Below are positions 1 through 12,506 of a stretch of 64,000 nucleotides of DNA, piece after piece. Location: contig CAWABY010000013.1 of NCBI GenBank assembly GCA_963780395.1, positions 103,016 to 167,015 of the forward strand, read 5' to 3'. Under the pieces are notes generated by a model. That model did no database searches, was not told where the DNA came from, and saw nothing but the letters and a program-made list of their open reading frames with translations. The stretch comes from VGBV01 sp963780395. GTDB lineage: Bacteria; Actinomycetota; Thermoleophilia; Solirubrobacterales; 70-9. Position 1 is the stretch's first letter; each line of letters starts with the position of its first letter. The position numbers were made by a program, and so were the translations under genes.

Positions 1-50
1 ACGCTCAACTGCTTCAGGGTCCGGATCAAGCCTCGGAAACCGTGACCTGA

Positions 51-79
51 CGGGGCCGCCCGCCATGCGGGCGGCCCCG
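51..79 (+). terminator. Intrinsic-terminator-like hairpin upstream of ruvC
   Basis: A perfect 12-bp inverted repeat (51-62 against 68-79) with the 5-base loop CCATG lies just before ruvC. There is no clear T-run, so this is a hairpin typical of GC-rich genomes rather than a canonical terminator. It probably ends the transcript of the gene upstream, whose last codons fall in bases 1-50 and cannot be identified. The ATG inside the loop is not a plausible start for ruvC. Confidence 0.6.
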
Positions 80-157
80 GCTCCTTCGCCCAGATTCCGG
101 GTTCGCCTTTCCGCAGCTCCTGAAGGACATCCGGGGTGGGGGAGAGAATCAGGAGGC

Positions 158-706
158 ATGATCGTGATCGGCATCGATCCCGGGGCCGCCAACACCGGAT
201 TCGGCGTCGTCCGCACCATCAACGACCGGATGGTCGCCCTTGACGGCGGGGTGATCGAGACCCTCCCGGAGCTGCCGGCTGAGGACCGGCTCGCCAGCAT
301 CCACGAAGCGCTGGGAAAGCTGATCGAGTGGCACGAGCCCAAGGCGCTGGCGCTCGAGGATCTCTTCTTCGGCAAGAACGTCAGCTCGGCGCTCGCGGTG
401 GGGCAGGCGCGGGGCGTCGTCATGCTGGCGGCCGCCCAGCGCGGCATCCCCTGCTTCGACTACACCCCGCAGGCTGTGAAGAAGGCGGTCTGCGGCTCCG
501 GCTCGGCCGAGAAAGGCCAGGTGAAGCGGATGGTGGCGACCCTGCTCGGGCTCCCGGAGCCCCCGGCGCCCGATCACGCCGCCGACGCGTTCGCGGTGGC
601 GATCTGCCACGCGGGCGGTGCCGCCGCCGCGGACGCCGCCGGCGAATTCGGCCGGCCGGCTGTCGGCACCACTGCCGTGGCCGCCCGCCAGCGCCTCGCC
701 GGCTGA
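158..706 (+). CDS. ruvC: Crossover junction endodeoxyribonuclease RuvC
   Basis: This is the Holliday junction resolvase, a Mg-dependent nuclease that nicks four-way DNA junctions handed over by RuvAB. At 182 residues it has the usual length. The acidic active-site residues of the family are visible: D7 in GIDPG, E67 in ALALED, and D139/D143 in PDHAADA. The start at 158 puts the first catalytic Asp at position 7 as in other RuvC proteins. However, AGGAGG at 151-156 is only one base from that ATG and is better spaced for the in-frame GTG at 164, so the start may be two codons later. An upstream extension to base 65 is rejected because it begins inside a hairpin loop. It is first in a ruvC-ruvA-ruvB cluster. 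Confidence 0.95.
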   Translation: MIVIGIDPGAANTGFGVVRTINDRMVALDGGVIETLPELPAEDRLASIHEALGKLIEWHEPKALALEDLFFGKNVSSALAVGQARGVVMLAAAQRGIPCFDYTPQAVKKAVCGSGSAEKGQVKRMVATLLGLPEPPAPDHAADAFAVAICHAGGAAAADAAGEFGRPAVGTTAVAARQRLAG

Positions 707-772
707 ACGGCTCCCGGGCTACCCCGCCTGGGCGCGGGAAGGCATCCGAGCGGGCGCCCAGAATCAGTTCCC

Positions 773-1369
773 ATGATCGCCTCCATCGCAGGCGAGGTGC
801 TGGTGCGCCGCCCCGACTACGTCGTGGTCGAGGCGGGCGGCGTCGGGTACAGGCTCGCCGTCTCGGCCGAGACGCTGAAGTCGGTGCCCGCACGCGGCAA
901 GCGCGCGACACTGCACTCCCACCTGGTCGCCCGCGACGACGCGCTCAGCCTCTACGGCTTCGCCAGCGAGGAGGAGCGCGACCTCTTCCTGCACCTCATT
1001 TCCGTCAGCGGGGTGGGGCCGAAGGTCGCGATCGCCGCCCTCTCGGGAGGCCCGGTGCGCGAGCTGCTGAGGGCGATCGCGGCCGGCGACGCCAAGCGCT
1101 TCCAGGCCGTGCCCGGGATCGGCAAGCGCACGTCGGAGCGGATCATCGTCGAGCTGCGCGAGAAGGTGGCGGGCGAGATCGAGGGCGACGCTGACGGATC
1201 CGTCGCTGACGGCGAGGAGGACCCGCGGGCGATGGCCCGCGAGGGGCTGCTCAACCTCGGCTACACGCCGCCCGAGGCCGAGCGCCTGCTGGACGAAGCC
1301 AAGGGCGAGAGCGCCGAGGAGATCGTGCAGGCGGCGCTGCGCAACGCCGCGGGGGCGAAGGCCGCGTGA
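773..1369 (+). CDS. ruvA: Holliday junction branch migration protein RuvA
   Basis: RuvA binds four-way junctions as a tetramer and loads the RuvB motor. The 198 residues match the family length. The N-terminal OB-fold segment begins MIASIAGEV. Two helix-hairpin-helix motifs follow, around VSGVGPKVA (residue 80) and VPGIGKRTSERI (residue 115). A flexible acidic linker leads to a C-terminal domain that contacts RuvB (NLGYTPPEAERLL). It lies 66 bases after ruvC and 10 bases before ruvB, in the standard order. No good Shine-Dalgarno sequence precedes the ATG. Confidence 0.95.
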   Translation: MIASIAGEVLVRRPDYVVVEAGGVGYRLAVSAETLKSVPARGKRATLHSHLVARDDALSLYGFASEEERDLFLHLISVSGVGPKVAIAALSGGPVRELLRAIAAGDAKRFQAVPGIGKRTSERIIVELREKVAGEIEGDADGSVADGEEDPRAMAREGLLNLGYTPPEAERLLDEAKGESAEEIVQAALRNAAGAKAA

Positions 1370-1379
1370 GGGGGATGCA

Positions 1380-2438
<1,059 letters not shown>

Positions 2439-2474
2439 GCACGTTTTGCCTTAGCCCTCGCTGAGGCCGTCGGC

Positions 2475-2480
2475 TAGCCT
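2475..2480 (+). promoter_or_regulatory. -10 box for the zinc-ribbon/PAS gene
   Basis: TAGCCT ends 7 bases before the ATG at 2488. This places the likely transcription start on or next to the start codon, so the mRNA would be leaderless. No convincing -35 box is visible. Confidence 0.45.
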
Positions 2481-2487
2481 TTCGCCG

Positions 2488-2973
2488 ATGCCCTTCTTCA
2501 TCTGTCCCAACTGCGGCAACAGGGAGCTGAGCGGCGAGCGCACGGTCGGTTTCTCCAACCGGCCCAAGGGCTGCTCCAAGTGCGGCTTCGGCTTCCTCTT
2601 CGAGCTGCTGGACGACTACTACCCGGCGCCGGGAGCCGCCTTTTTCACCTGCGACAAGGACGGGCGCCTGCTGGACCTGGGCAAGAACGCCTTCGAGCTG
2701 ACCGGCCTCAAGGACGAGGACGCGATCGGCCGCTCGGTCAAGGACGTACTGGGACTGGTGTGGATCGACAAGGGCGACGGCGGCACTACCGCCGACATCG
2801 ACAAGAACGGCGAGACCGATCCGATCGAGACCACGCTGGAGTGGGGCGTGCGCTCGCTCGGCAAGAAGGTCGCGGTCAACGCCGAGGGTGACCTCCCCAC
2901 CGAAGCCGTCGCCGACGTCTTTCCCGCCTACGACGACGACGGCGGGCTGCTGCTCGTCCTCACCCCCGAGTAG
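2488..2973 (+). CDS. Zinc-ribbon plus PAS-like domain protein
   Basis: This is a 161-residue cytoplasmic protein of unknown role. Residues 6-9 (CPNC) and 29-32 (CSKC) form a four-cysteine zinc ribbon. From about residue 45 the sequence looks like a compact PAS fold (FFTCDKDGRLLDLGKNAFELTGL, then DAIGRSVKDVLG), with a short charged loop and a C-terminal strand ending in LLLVLTPE. No kinase, cyclase or DNA-binding domain is attached, so it would sense or adapt rather than signal alone. It sits between ruvB and secDF, 12 bases before the latter, so it may be co-expressed with the Sec genes. The function is not recognised; the PAS call rests on residue pattern only. Confidence 0.7.
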   Translation: MPFFICPNCGNRELSGERTVGFSNRPKGCSKCGFGFLFELLDDYYPAPGAAFFTCDKDGRLLDLGKNAFELTGLKDEDAIGRSVKDVLGLVWIDKGDGGTTADIDKNGETDPIETTLEWGVRSLGKKVAVNAEGDLPTEAVADVFPAYDDDGGLLLVLTPE

Positions 2974-2985
2974 GGAAGGCCCGCC

Positions 2986-5976
2986 GTGGGCAGCCGCCGC
3001 CGCAACCTCTTCGTCCTCCTCTTCGTGCTCGGGCTGACGCTGGCCTCGCTGGCGGTGATCCAGTCCAAGGACACGAAGCTCGGCCTCGACCTCAGCGGCG
3101 GCACCGAGCTCATCTACCAGGGTCGCCCCACGCCTCAGAACCCCGAGATCGAGGGCGAGGACATGGACCGCTCGATCGAGATCATCCGCGAGCGCACCGA
3201 CACCCTCGGCGTCTCAGAGCCCGAGATCTCGCGCCTGGGCACCGACTCGGTCCGGGTGGGCCTGCCCGACGTCCAGAACGCCGAGCGCGCGATCGCTCAG
3301 GTGGGCGACACGGCCCAGCTCTTCTTCTATGACTGGGAGCCGAACGTCGTCCCCAACCCCAACGCCTCCGAGGGGGCCGAGACCGAGACGCCGTTCGCCC
3401 GCATCTACGACGCGGTCGAGTTTGCCTCGAAGCGCGAGCCGGAGTGCTTCGAGAACACCTGCACCACCACGGGACCGACGTTCTACCTGTTCGATGCCCG
3501 GACGAAGGAGCTGCTGGCCGGGCCGGGGGCGACAAAGGGCGACCTGTTCGTCGACCAGCCGGACGAGAAGCAGCCGCCCGGCAGTGAGATCCTGACCGTG
3601 CCCCAGGGCACGATCGTGGTCAGGGAGGAGGCGCCGCCGGACAATCCCGACACCCCTGAGAACGAGAGCGACGACGAGGAGAGCCGTGGCTGGTACGTGC
3701 TGCGGGACCGGCCCGCGCTCTCGGGCGATGAGATCCGCAACCCCGAGCAGCAGCAGGACCCCAACACCAACCAGCCCAACGTCGCCTTCGAGTTCAACGA
3801 CGACGGCCGCAAGGCGTTCGAGTCGGTCACCAGGGCGATCGCCGAGCGCGGGCTGAACACCGCCCCGCCCGGCACCTCGGCGCAGCAGGCCGCCGACTTC
3901 TCCGACCATTTCGCGGTCGTGCTCGACGACGAGGTCGTCAGCCGGCCGATCATCAACTTCGCCGAGAACCCGCAGGGGATCGACGGCCGCACGGGCGCCC
4001 AGATCGAAGGGAGCTTCTCGATCCAGGAGGCCCAGGACCTGGCCCAGTTCCTGAAGATCGGCGCCCTGCCGATCGAGTTGAAGCTGATCTCGCAGTCGAC
4101 CGTCTCGGCCTCGCTCGGCGAGCAGGCGCTGGACCAGGGCCTGAAGGCCGGGCTCGCCGGCCTGATCCTGGTGATCCTCTTCCTGATCGCCTACTACCGC
4201 TTCCTCGGGGTGGTGGCGGCGCTGGGGCTGATCCTCTACGGGATCTTCTTCTACGCGCTGGTCGAGCTGATCCCGATCACGCTGACCCTGCCGGGCATCG
4301 CGGGCCTGATCCTCACGATCGGAGTTGCCGCCGACTCCAACGTCGTCATCTTCGAGCGAATAAAGGAGGAGGCGAGAGCGGGCAAATCCATGCCCTCTGC
4401 GATCGCCACGGGCTATCGCAAGGGCATCGGGACCATCATCGACGCGAACGTGATCGTCCTGATCACGGCCTTCATCCTCTTCGTTCTCTCCACGGCGGGG
4501 GTCAAGGGCTTCGCCTTCACGCTGGGCGTCGGGACCATCGCCTCGTTGTTCACCGCCGTCGTCTTCACCCAGGCGTTCCTGGGTCTGTTCGGCCGCTCGA
4601 ACTTCATGAAGTCAACCGCCTTCTTGGGCGGGACCGTGGAGGAGCGGGTGCGATGGCACTTCGACTTCACGGGCCTCAGCAAGTACTTCTTCTCGGTCTC
4701 GGGGCTGATCCTGCTGGTCGGCGCCCTCTCCTTCGCCACCCTCGGGCTCACCCTCGGGCTCGACTTCGAATCGGGCAGCCGTATCACCGCCGGGCTGCAG
4801 CAGGACGCGACCGTCGAGGAGGTGCGCAGCACGCTCGACGCGGCGGGCATCCCTGACGCCGAGATCACCGAGGCGACCAGCGAGGAGCTGGGAGCGAACG
4901 TGATCCAGATCGAAGCCGACATCGAGCCCGAGCAGGTGCAGCAGATCCAGCCCGCGCTGGAGTCCGATTTCGGGATCGTCCCCAACGGGTTCGACAGCCA
5001 GAGCATCGGCCCCACCTTCGGCGAGCAGGTGGCCCGCAGCGCCGTCTACGCCATCATCTTCTCGCTGCTGGTGATCTGCGCCTACGTCGCCTTCCGGTTC
5101 GAGCCCAAGTACGCGGTGCCGGTGCTCATCGCCGTCATCCACGACATCCTCATCACCGGCGGCGTCTACTCCCTGAGCGAGCGGGAGGTGACATCGGGCA
5201 CCGTCGCGGCCTTCCTCACCATCCTCGGCTATTCGCTCTACGACACGGTGATCGTGTTCGACCGGATCCGCGAGAACGTGCCGCGCCTGCCGCGCGCGAC
5301 CTTCAGCCAGATCGTCAACCGCTCGATGAGCGAGGTCCTGACCCGATCGCTGATCACCGGCCTCTCCAGCGTCTTCCTGGTCAGCGTCCTCTACATCTTC
5401 GGCGGCACCACCCTCCAGGACTTCGCCTTCGCGATGCTGGTCGGGATCGCGTCCGGTACCTACTCCTCGATCTTCATCGCCGCCCCGGTCCTGACCGCAT
5501 GGAAGGAGCGCGAGCCCGCGTACCGCCGCCGCCGCGAGCGGATCGAGGAGCAGATGGGCACCGTGCCCCCCTTCCCCGAGGAGAACGTGATCTCGCGCTT
5601 GGAGGACGGGCCCGCGACCGGAGACGTCCCGCCCGAGCCCGAGCCGCCGCCTCGAGCGCCCGAGCCCGCTGCTCCCGCGCCCACTTCGGCGGTTCCCGGC
5701 GTGCTGGGAGACCAGCCCCCGTCGATGGCGCCTCCGCCCGCCCCGGAGCCGGAGCCCGCGCCCGCGCCCGAGCGCAGCGACCAGCCGGGCGAGCCCGCTC
5801 CCGCCGCGCCCGAGCCCGCCGCCGACGGCGGGGACGAGCAGGCCGGTGACGGCCTCGGCGACAAGCCCGAGCTGAGCGAGGCGAGCGCGGCCGCCCTGCG
5901 CCGGATCCAGGGAGACTCGGGCGGCGGCGGCCGCAAGGGCAAGCGGCGCAAGCGCAAGCACGGGAGACCACGATGA
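2986..5976 (+). CDS. secDF: Fused protein translocase subunit SecDF
   Basis: This is a single-chain SecD-SecF, an RND-type membrane protein that uses the proton gradient to help pull secreted proteins through SecYEG. It has 996 residues. The SecD half opens with one membrane helix and the motif LGLDLSGGTELIY. It has a large periplasmic region and five helices from about residue 385, including GVAADSNVVIFERIKEE. The SecF half starts near residue 555 (TLGLTLGLDFESGSRI) and carries GYSLYDTVIVFDRIREN. After about residue 850 comes a 140-residue Pro/Glu/Ala-rich tail that ends in a Lys/Arg-rich patch, not part of the conserved core. The GTG start follows the previous gene by 12 bases. Confidence 0.95.
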   Translation: MGSRRRNLFVLLFVLGLTLASLAVIQSKDTKLGLDLSGGTELIYQGRPTPQNPEIEGEDMDRSIEIIRERTDTLGVSEPEISRLGTDSVRVGLPDVQNAERAIAQVGDTAQLFFYDWEPNVVPNPNASEGAETETPFARIYDAVEFASKREPECFENTCTTTGPTFYLFDARTKELLAGPGATKGDLFVDQPDEKQPPGSEILTVPQGTIVVREEAPPDNPDTPENESDDEESRGWYVLRDRPALSGDEIRNPEQQQDPNTNQPNVAFEFNDDGRKAFESVTRAIAERGLNTAPPGTSAQQAADFSDHFAVVLDDEVVSRPIINFAENPQGIDGRTGAQIEGSFSIQEAQDLAQFLKIGALPIELKLISQSTVSASLGEQALDQGLKAGLAGLILVILFLIAYYRFLGVVAALGLILYGIFFYALVELIPITLTLPGIAGLILTIGVAADSNVVIFERIKEEARAGKSMPSAIATGYRKGIGTIIDANVIVLITAFILFVLSTAGVKGFAFTLGVGTIASLFTAVVFTQAFLGLFGRSNFMKSTAFLGGTVEERVRWHFDFTGLSKYFFSVSGLILLVGALSFATLGLTLGLDFESGSRITAGLQQDATVEEVRSTLDAAGIPDAEITEATSEELGANVIQIEADIEPEQVQQIQPALESDFGIVPNGFDSQSIGPTFGEQVARSAVYAIIFSLLVICAYVAFRFEPKYAVPVLIAVIHDILITGGVYSLSEREVTSGTVAAFLTILGYSLYDTVIVFDRIRENVPRLPRATFSQIVNRSMSEVLTRSLITGLSSVFLVSVLYIFGGTTLQDFAFAMLVGIASGTYSSIFIAAPVLTAWKEREPAYRRRRERIEEQMGTVPPFPEENVISRLEDGPATGDVPPEPEPPPRAPEPAAPAPTSAVPGVLGDQPPSMAPPPAPEPEPAPAPERSDQPGEPAPAAPEPAADGGDEQAGDGLGDKPELSEASAAALRRIQGDSGGGGRKGKRRKRKHGRPR

Positions 5977-6019
5977 TGAGGGCCACGATGAGGAGGGCCA
6001 CCATGAGGGAACCCACCTG

Positions 6020-6298
6020 ATGGCCGCGCTCGTCTGGTTCACGATGGGAGTCGCCCTCTGGCACTTCACGGTCTTCCTCCCGGACCGCTTCTGGGGCGGC
6101 ATCGTCGGCGCCTTCCTGGGCGCGTCGGCCGGCGCCATGATCACCGGCGCGATCGCCCAGGTCGCCCTCGGCCAGGGCATCGGCGAGACCGACGTGGCGA
6201 CCGCGCTGTACGCGGTCCCCGGCACCGCGATCGGACTCGCGGTCGTCTACGCCGCCGGCCTGCGCTCCGAGCGGGTCGGTCCGACGCCTCGCGCGTAG
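6020..6298 (+). CDS. Small hydrophobic membrane protein
   Basis: This 92-residue protein has about three predicted membrane helices: residues 2-20 (LVWFTMGVALWHFTVFL), 25-50 (GGIVGAFLGASAGAMITGAIA) and 62-80 (ALYAVPGTAIGLAVVYAAG). The glycine-rich middle helix resembles small transglycosylase-associated (GlsB/YeaQ) proteins, but the match is not strong enough to assign. It follows secDF by 43 bases that contain an imperfect 15-base repeat (GATGAGGAGGGCCAC-like units), and it precedes the recJ promoter. It is probably read through from secDF. The function is unknown. Confidence 0.65.
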   Translation: MAALVWFTMGVALWHFTVFLPDRFWGGIVGAFLGASAGAMITGAIAQVALGQGIGETDVATALYAVPGTAIGLAVVYAAGLRSERVGPTPRA

Positions 6299-6331
6299 CC
6301 TCAGGCGCCCGGTTCCGTCAGGGGCCGAACC

Positions 6332-6337
6332 TACTGT
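6332..6337 (+). promoter_or_regulatory. -10 box for recJ
   Basis: TACTGT lies 6 bases before the GTG at 6344. The spacing predicts a leaderless recJ transcript and supports the GTG as the start. Confidence 0.45.
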
Positions 6338-6343
6338 GGGTCG

Positions 6344-8968
<2,625 letters not shown>

Positions 8969-11287
8969 AGGACGGCGATCGCCGCGGGCACCTGCGCGTC
9001 GGCGAGCCCCCGAAGCGGAGCAGCGCGCCGCGCGCGGACGCGATCACCCGCGAGCTCACCGCAGAGCAACGCGCGCTGCTGGGCGACCTCTTCGCCGTCA
9101 TGCAGGAGTACGCGACCGATTCGGCGGCGTCGGGGGAGCGCGAGGACATCGAGCGCGCCTTCGCCTTCGCCTGCGAGAGCCACGCCGGCCAGGAGCGCAA
9201 GTCCGGCGAGGACTTCATCACCCATCCGCTCGGCGTCGCGCGGATCTGCGCGGGGCTGCGGCTCGACACCGCGACCCTGTGCGCGGCGCTGCTGCACGAC
9301 ACCGTCGAGGACACAAGCGCCAGCCTCGAGCAGGTCCGCGAGCGCTTCGGCGACGAGATCGCCCAGCTCGTCGACGGCGTCACCAAGCTGACCGAGATCA
9401 CCTTCCAGAGCCGCGACGAGCGCCAGGCCGAGAACTACCGCAAGATGATGGTGGCGATGGCCACCGACGTCAGGGTGATCCTGATCAAGCTGGCCGACCG
9501 CCTCCACAACATGCGCACGCTCGGCGCGTTGGACAAGAAGAAGCAGCAGGAGAAGGCGCGCGAGACGCTCGAGATCTTCGCCCCACTGGCCCATCGCCTC
9601 GGCATCCACGCGATCAAATGGGAGCTCGAGGATCTCGCCTTCTCGACCCTGCACCCGCGCAAATACGAGGAGATCAAGGAGCTGGTCGCCCAGCAGCGGG
9701 CCGAGCGCGAGACCTACGTCACCGACGCCGGCAAGTTCCTCTCCAAGGAGCTGAAGGCCGTCGGGATCGAGGCCGAGATCTCCGGCCGGGCCAAGCACTT
9801 CTACTCGATCTACACGAAGATGACCCGCAAGGGCCGCGAGTTCAACGAGATCTTCGACCTGACCGCGATGCGCGTGCTGGTCGGGTCGGTCAAGGACTGC
9901 TACGGGGCGATCGGGATCATCCACTCGCTGTGGAAGCCACTGCCGGGGCGCTTCAAGGACTTCATCGCGATGCCGAAGGCGAACATGTACCAGGCGCTCC
10001 ACACGACGGTGATCGGGCCCGAGGGGCGGCCGCTGGAGATCCAGATCCGCACGCCCGAGATGCACGACCTGGCCGAGTACGGGATCGCCGCCCACGTCAT
10101 CTACAAGGAGGAGGGGGACGGGGCGGAGGTGGCCGGCAAGGAGAAGATGACGTGGCTCCGCCAGCTGCTGGAGAACGAGAAGGAGGCCGACCCGAAGCAG
10201 TTCCTGGAGGCGCTCAAGGTCGACCTGTTCGAGGACGAGGTGTTCGTGTTCACGCCCAAGGGCGAGGTCAAGAACCTGTCGGCCGGCTCGACCCCGCTCG
10301 ACTTCGCGTACTCCATCCACACCGACGTCGGGCATCGCTGCGTCGGCGCCAAGGTGAACGGCAAGATCGTGCCGCTGCACTACCAGCTGCGCAGCGGCGA
10401 CATCGTCGAGGTGATGACCACGAAGCAGGGCCGCGGCCCCTCGCGCGACTGGCTGAATCTGGTCAGGACCTCGCGCGCCCGCAACAAGATCCGGGCCTGG
10501 TTCCAGAAGGAGGGTCGCCAGGACGCCGAGCGCCGCGGGCGGGAGGCGCTGGCCGATGCGCTGAAGAAGCGCGGGCTGCCGCACTCCAAGGTCGCCGGAT
10601 CGCCGCTGCTGGTCGACGTGATCCGCGAGATGGGCTTCCGCAAGGCCGACGATTTCTACATCGCGCTCGGTCAGTCGAAGATCTCGACCAAGGTCGTCGC
10701 CAACAAGGTGATGCAGCGCCTGAAGCGCGGGGAGGCCGTCGAGGAGGAGCCCGCCGAGGGCCTGATCAAGGGGAGCGACGACTCGCGCCGCCGCGTCAAG
10801 GAGGCGACCAGCTTCGGGATCAAGGTCAAGGGCGTGGACGAGGTCGCCGTGCGCCTCGCCAAGTGCTGCCGGCCGGTCCCCGGTGACGAGATCGTCGGCT
10901 ACGTATCGCTGGGGCGCGGGATCACCGTGCACCGCGAGGACTGCCGCAACGTCGAGGCCCTGCGCAAGGCGCCGGAGCGCTTCACCGAGGTGAGCTGGGA
11001 CGGCGACAACGAGGCGGGCTACCGGGTCGAGCTCCAGGTCGACGCGTGGGATCGCCACCGGCTGCTCGAGGACCTCTCGCGCACATTCGCCGAGGCCGGC
11101 ATCAACATCCTCGAGGCGCGCTGCGCGACCAAGCACCCGATGGTGAAGAACCGATTCGTGGTCGAGGTCGGCGACACCGACCAGCTCAAGGGCGCGATCT
11201 CGCGCCTGCGCAACCTCGACTCGGTCTTCGACGCTTATCGCGTCACGCCCGGCTCCTGATCTCGTCGGGCGGCCGAGGGCGAGAATT

Positions 11288-11303
11288 CCGGGGGCCCCGG
11301 TTT
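11288..11303 (+). terminator. Possible rel terminator
   Basis: CCGGG-GGC-CCCGG (11288-11300) is a short perfect stem followed by TTT. It lies 29 bases after the rel stop and just ahead of the next promoter. The stem is only five base pairs and the T-run is short, so termination strength is doubtful. Confidence 0.4.
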
Positions 11304-11306
11304 AGT

Positions 11307-11333
11307 TTGACTTGAAATCACCCGCGCTATTCT
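11307..11333 (+). promoter_or_regulatory. Promoter of the cupredoxin gene
   Basis: TTGACT (11307-11312) and TATTCT (11328-11333) form a recognisable -35/-10 pair with a short 15-base spacer. The -10 box ends 7 bases before the ATG at 11341, the spacing of a leaderless transcript. Confidence 0.55.
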
Positions 11334-11340
11334 GGACGCG

Positions 11341-12034
11341 ATGTCGATTCCAGGGAGAGGGCGCAGGGCCTTCGCCGCGGCATTCGCTGCCGCGGCAATC
11401 GACGTCCGCGATCGCGGCCAGGAGCGCCTTCGGTGTCGCCGAGACGATCGTCGCCTCGGACGACTTCTTCGCCGCCGCCACCTACGCGATGGACCAGGGG
11501 GACCGCCCGACGCTGCAGAACGCCGGCGTCAACCAGCACAACGTCACCGCTCGGACAAACGGCCCCGACGGCGACTTCCTCTTCATCAGCCCGACGATCG
11601 GCAACGGCACCTCCACCGTGGAGGGCACCCAGTACCTGACCGCGGGCACCTATGCCTTCTTCTGCACGACCCACCCGCTGAGCATGCAGGGCAACCTCCA
11701 GGTCTCCGGCCTGGGCGCCGCCTTGGCGCGGCCCAAGATCGACGTCATCCTCGGCGCCGGCAAGCTCGACAAGATCGCCAGGAAGGGCAAGCTGCCGGTC
11801 ACGGTCAAGGCTCTTACAAAGAGCGACGACGTCGAGCTCGAGCTGAAGCTCGGCAAGAGCACGGTCGCCTCCCAGAAGGCCTTCGACCTCGCGGCCGGCC
11901 AGAGCCGCAAGCTGAAGCTGAAGCTGAGCAAGGCCGGCAAGTCGAAGCTGGGCGATCGCAACAGCGCCAAGCTGAAGCTGACAGGCGAGGTTCCCTTCGG
12001 CTCGCCCGACTCGGCAAAGCGCACCTACAAGTAG
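11341..12034 (+). CDS. Secreted cupredoxin-like protein, apparent frameshift in signal peptide
   Basis: The mature part (in the frame that ends at 12034) resembles a plastocyanin-type blue copper domain. The likely copper ligands are the His in GVNQHNVTA and the Cys, His and Met in FFCTTHPLSMQG. A C-terminal Lys/Leu-rich segment of about 90 residues (LELKLGKSTV, KLKLKLSKAGKSK) follows. The leaderless promoter points to ATG 11341. That frame gives a signal-peptide-like start (MSIPGRGRRAFAAAFAAAA) but must shift by +1 near 11395-11410 to reach the cupredoxin frame (TSAIAARSAFGVAET). A TTG at 11312 in the second frame is the only intact alternative and would give no sensible signal peptide. A one-base insertion, as error or mutation, is inferred. 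It converges on and overlaps the HIT gene by 10 bases. Confidence 0.6.
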
Positions 12035-12456
12035 CGCCTGACCGCCTTCCGCACGCTCGCGGCGACCTTCTTCATCTCGGCCTCGGAGGCGTACTTGGTG
12101 CGGGGCCAGAAGAACCCGCGCAAGCCGTCCTTGGGGACGCGCGGTACGACGTGCACGTGCATGTGAGGGACGCTCTGGCTGACGACGTTGTTGAGCGCCA
12201 CGAACGAGCCCGGCTTGCCCATCGCATCCGGGATCGCGCGGCTCAGCAGCCTCGCGTTGCGGAAGAGCGCCGCCACCAGCTCGTCGGGCAGGTCCGCGAG
12301 CGTCTCGTGATGGTCGCGCGGGATCAGCAGGCTGTGACCGTGAAAGAGGGGGCGGTTGTCGAGGAACGCGAGCGATTCGGCGTCCTCGAACACCACCGTC
12401 GCCGGCTCGTCGCCGCTCGCGATGCGGCAGAAGGCGCAGTCCCCGGTGTCCGCCAT
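12025..12456 (-). CDS. HIT-family nucleotide hydrolase
   Basis: This 143-residue histidine-triad protein has the diagnostic motif HMHVHVVPR near residue 98. Its N-terminal CAFC may bind zinc with a later His. The family hydrolyses nucleoside phosphoramidates or dinucleoside polyphosphates; the exact substrate cannot be read from sequence. The ATG is preceded on the minus strand by TAGGCT with a 6-base spacer, which implies its own leaderless promoter. Its stop codon region overlaps the convergent cupredoxin gene. Confidence 0.88.
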   Translation of the reverse strand: MADTGDCAFCRIASGDEPATVVFEDAESLAFLDNRPLFHGHSLLIPRDHHETLADLPDELVAALFRNARLLSRAIPDAMGKPGSFVALNNVVSQSVPHMHVHVVPRVPKDGLRGFFWPRTKYASEAEMKKVAASVRKAVRRYL

Positions 12457-12462
12457 CAGCGC

Positions 12463-12468
12463 AGCCTA
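12463..12468 (-). promoter_or_regulatory. -10 box for the HIT gene
   Basis: On the minus strand TAGGCT ends 6 bases before the HIT start codon. The transcript would be leaderless. Confidence 0.5.
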
Positions 12469-12506
12469 GACTCCAGGCCGCAGCGGACCGGAGGAGGAGG
12501 GACAGG

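Noticed and set aside
65..157. Upstream extension of ruvC from the ATG at 65
   Set aside because: The ATG is in the loop of a 12-bp hairpin and the added residues have no similarity to RuvC, whose family start matches 158.
5977..6019. Repeated GATGAGGAGGGCCAC units between secDF and the small membrane gene
   Set aside because: Only three imperfect units in 43 bases; may be replication slippage of a ribosome-binding region, too short to call an element.
11312..11340. TTG at 11312 as start of the cupredoxin
   Set aside because: It lies inside the promoter and gives a leader that is not a signal peptide; ATG 11341 with a frameshift fits better.
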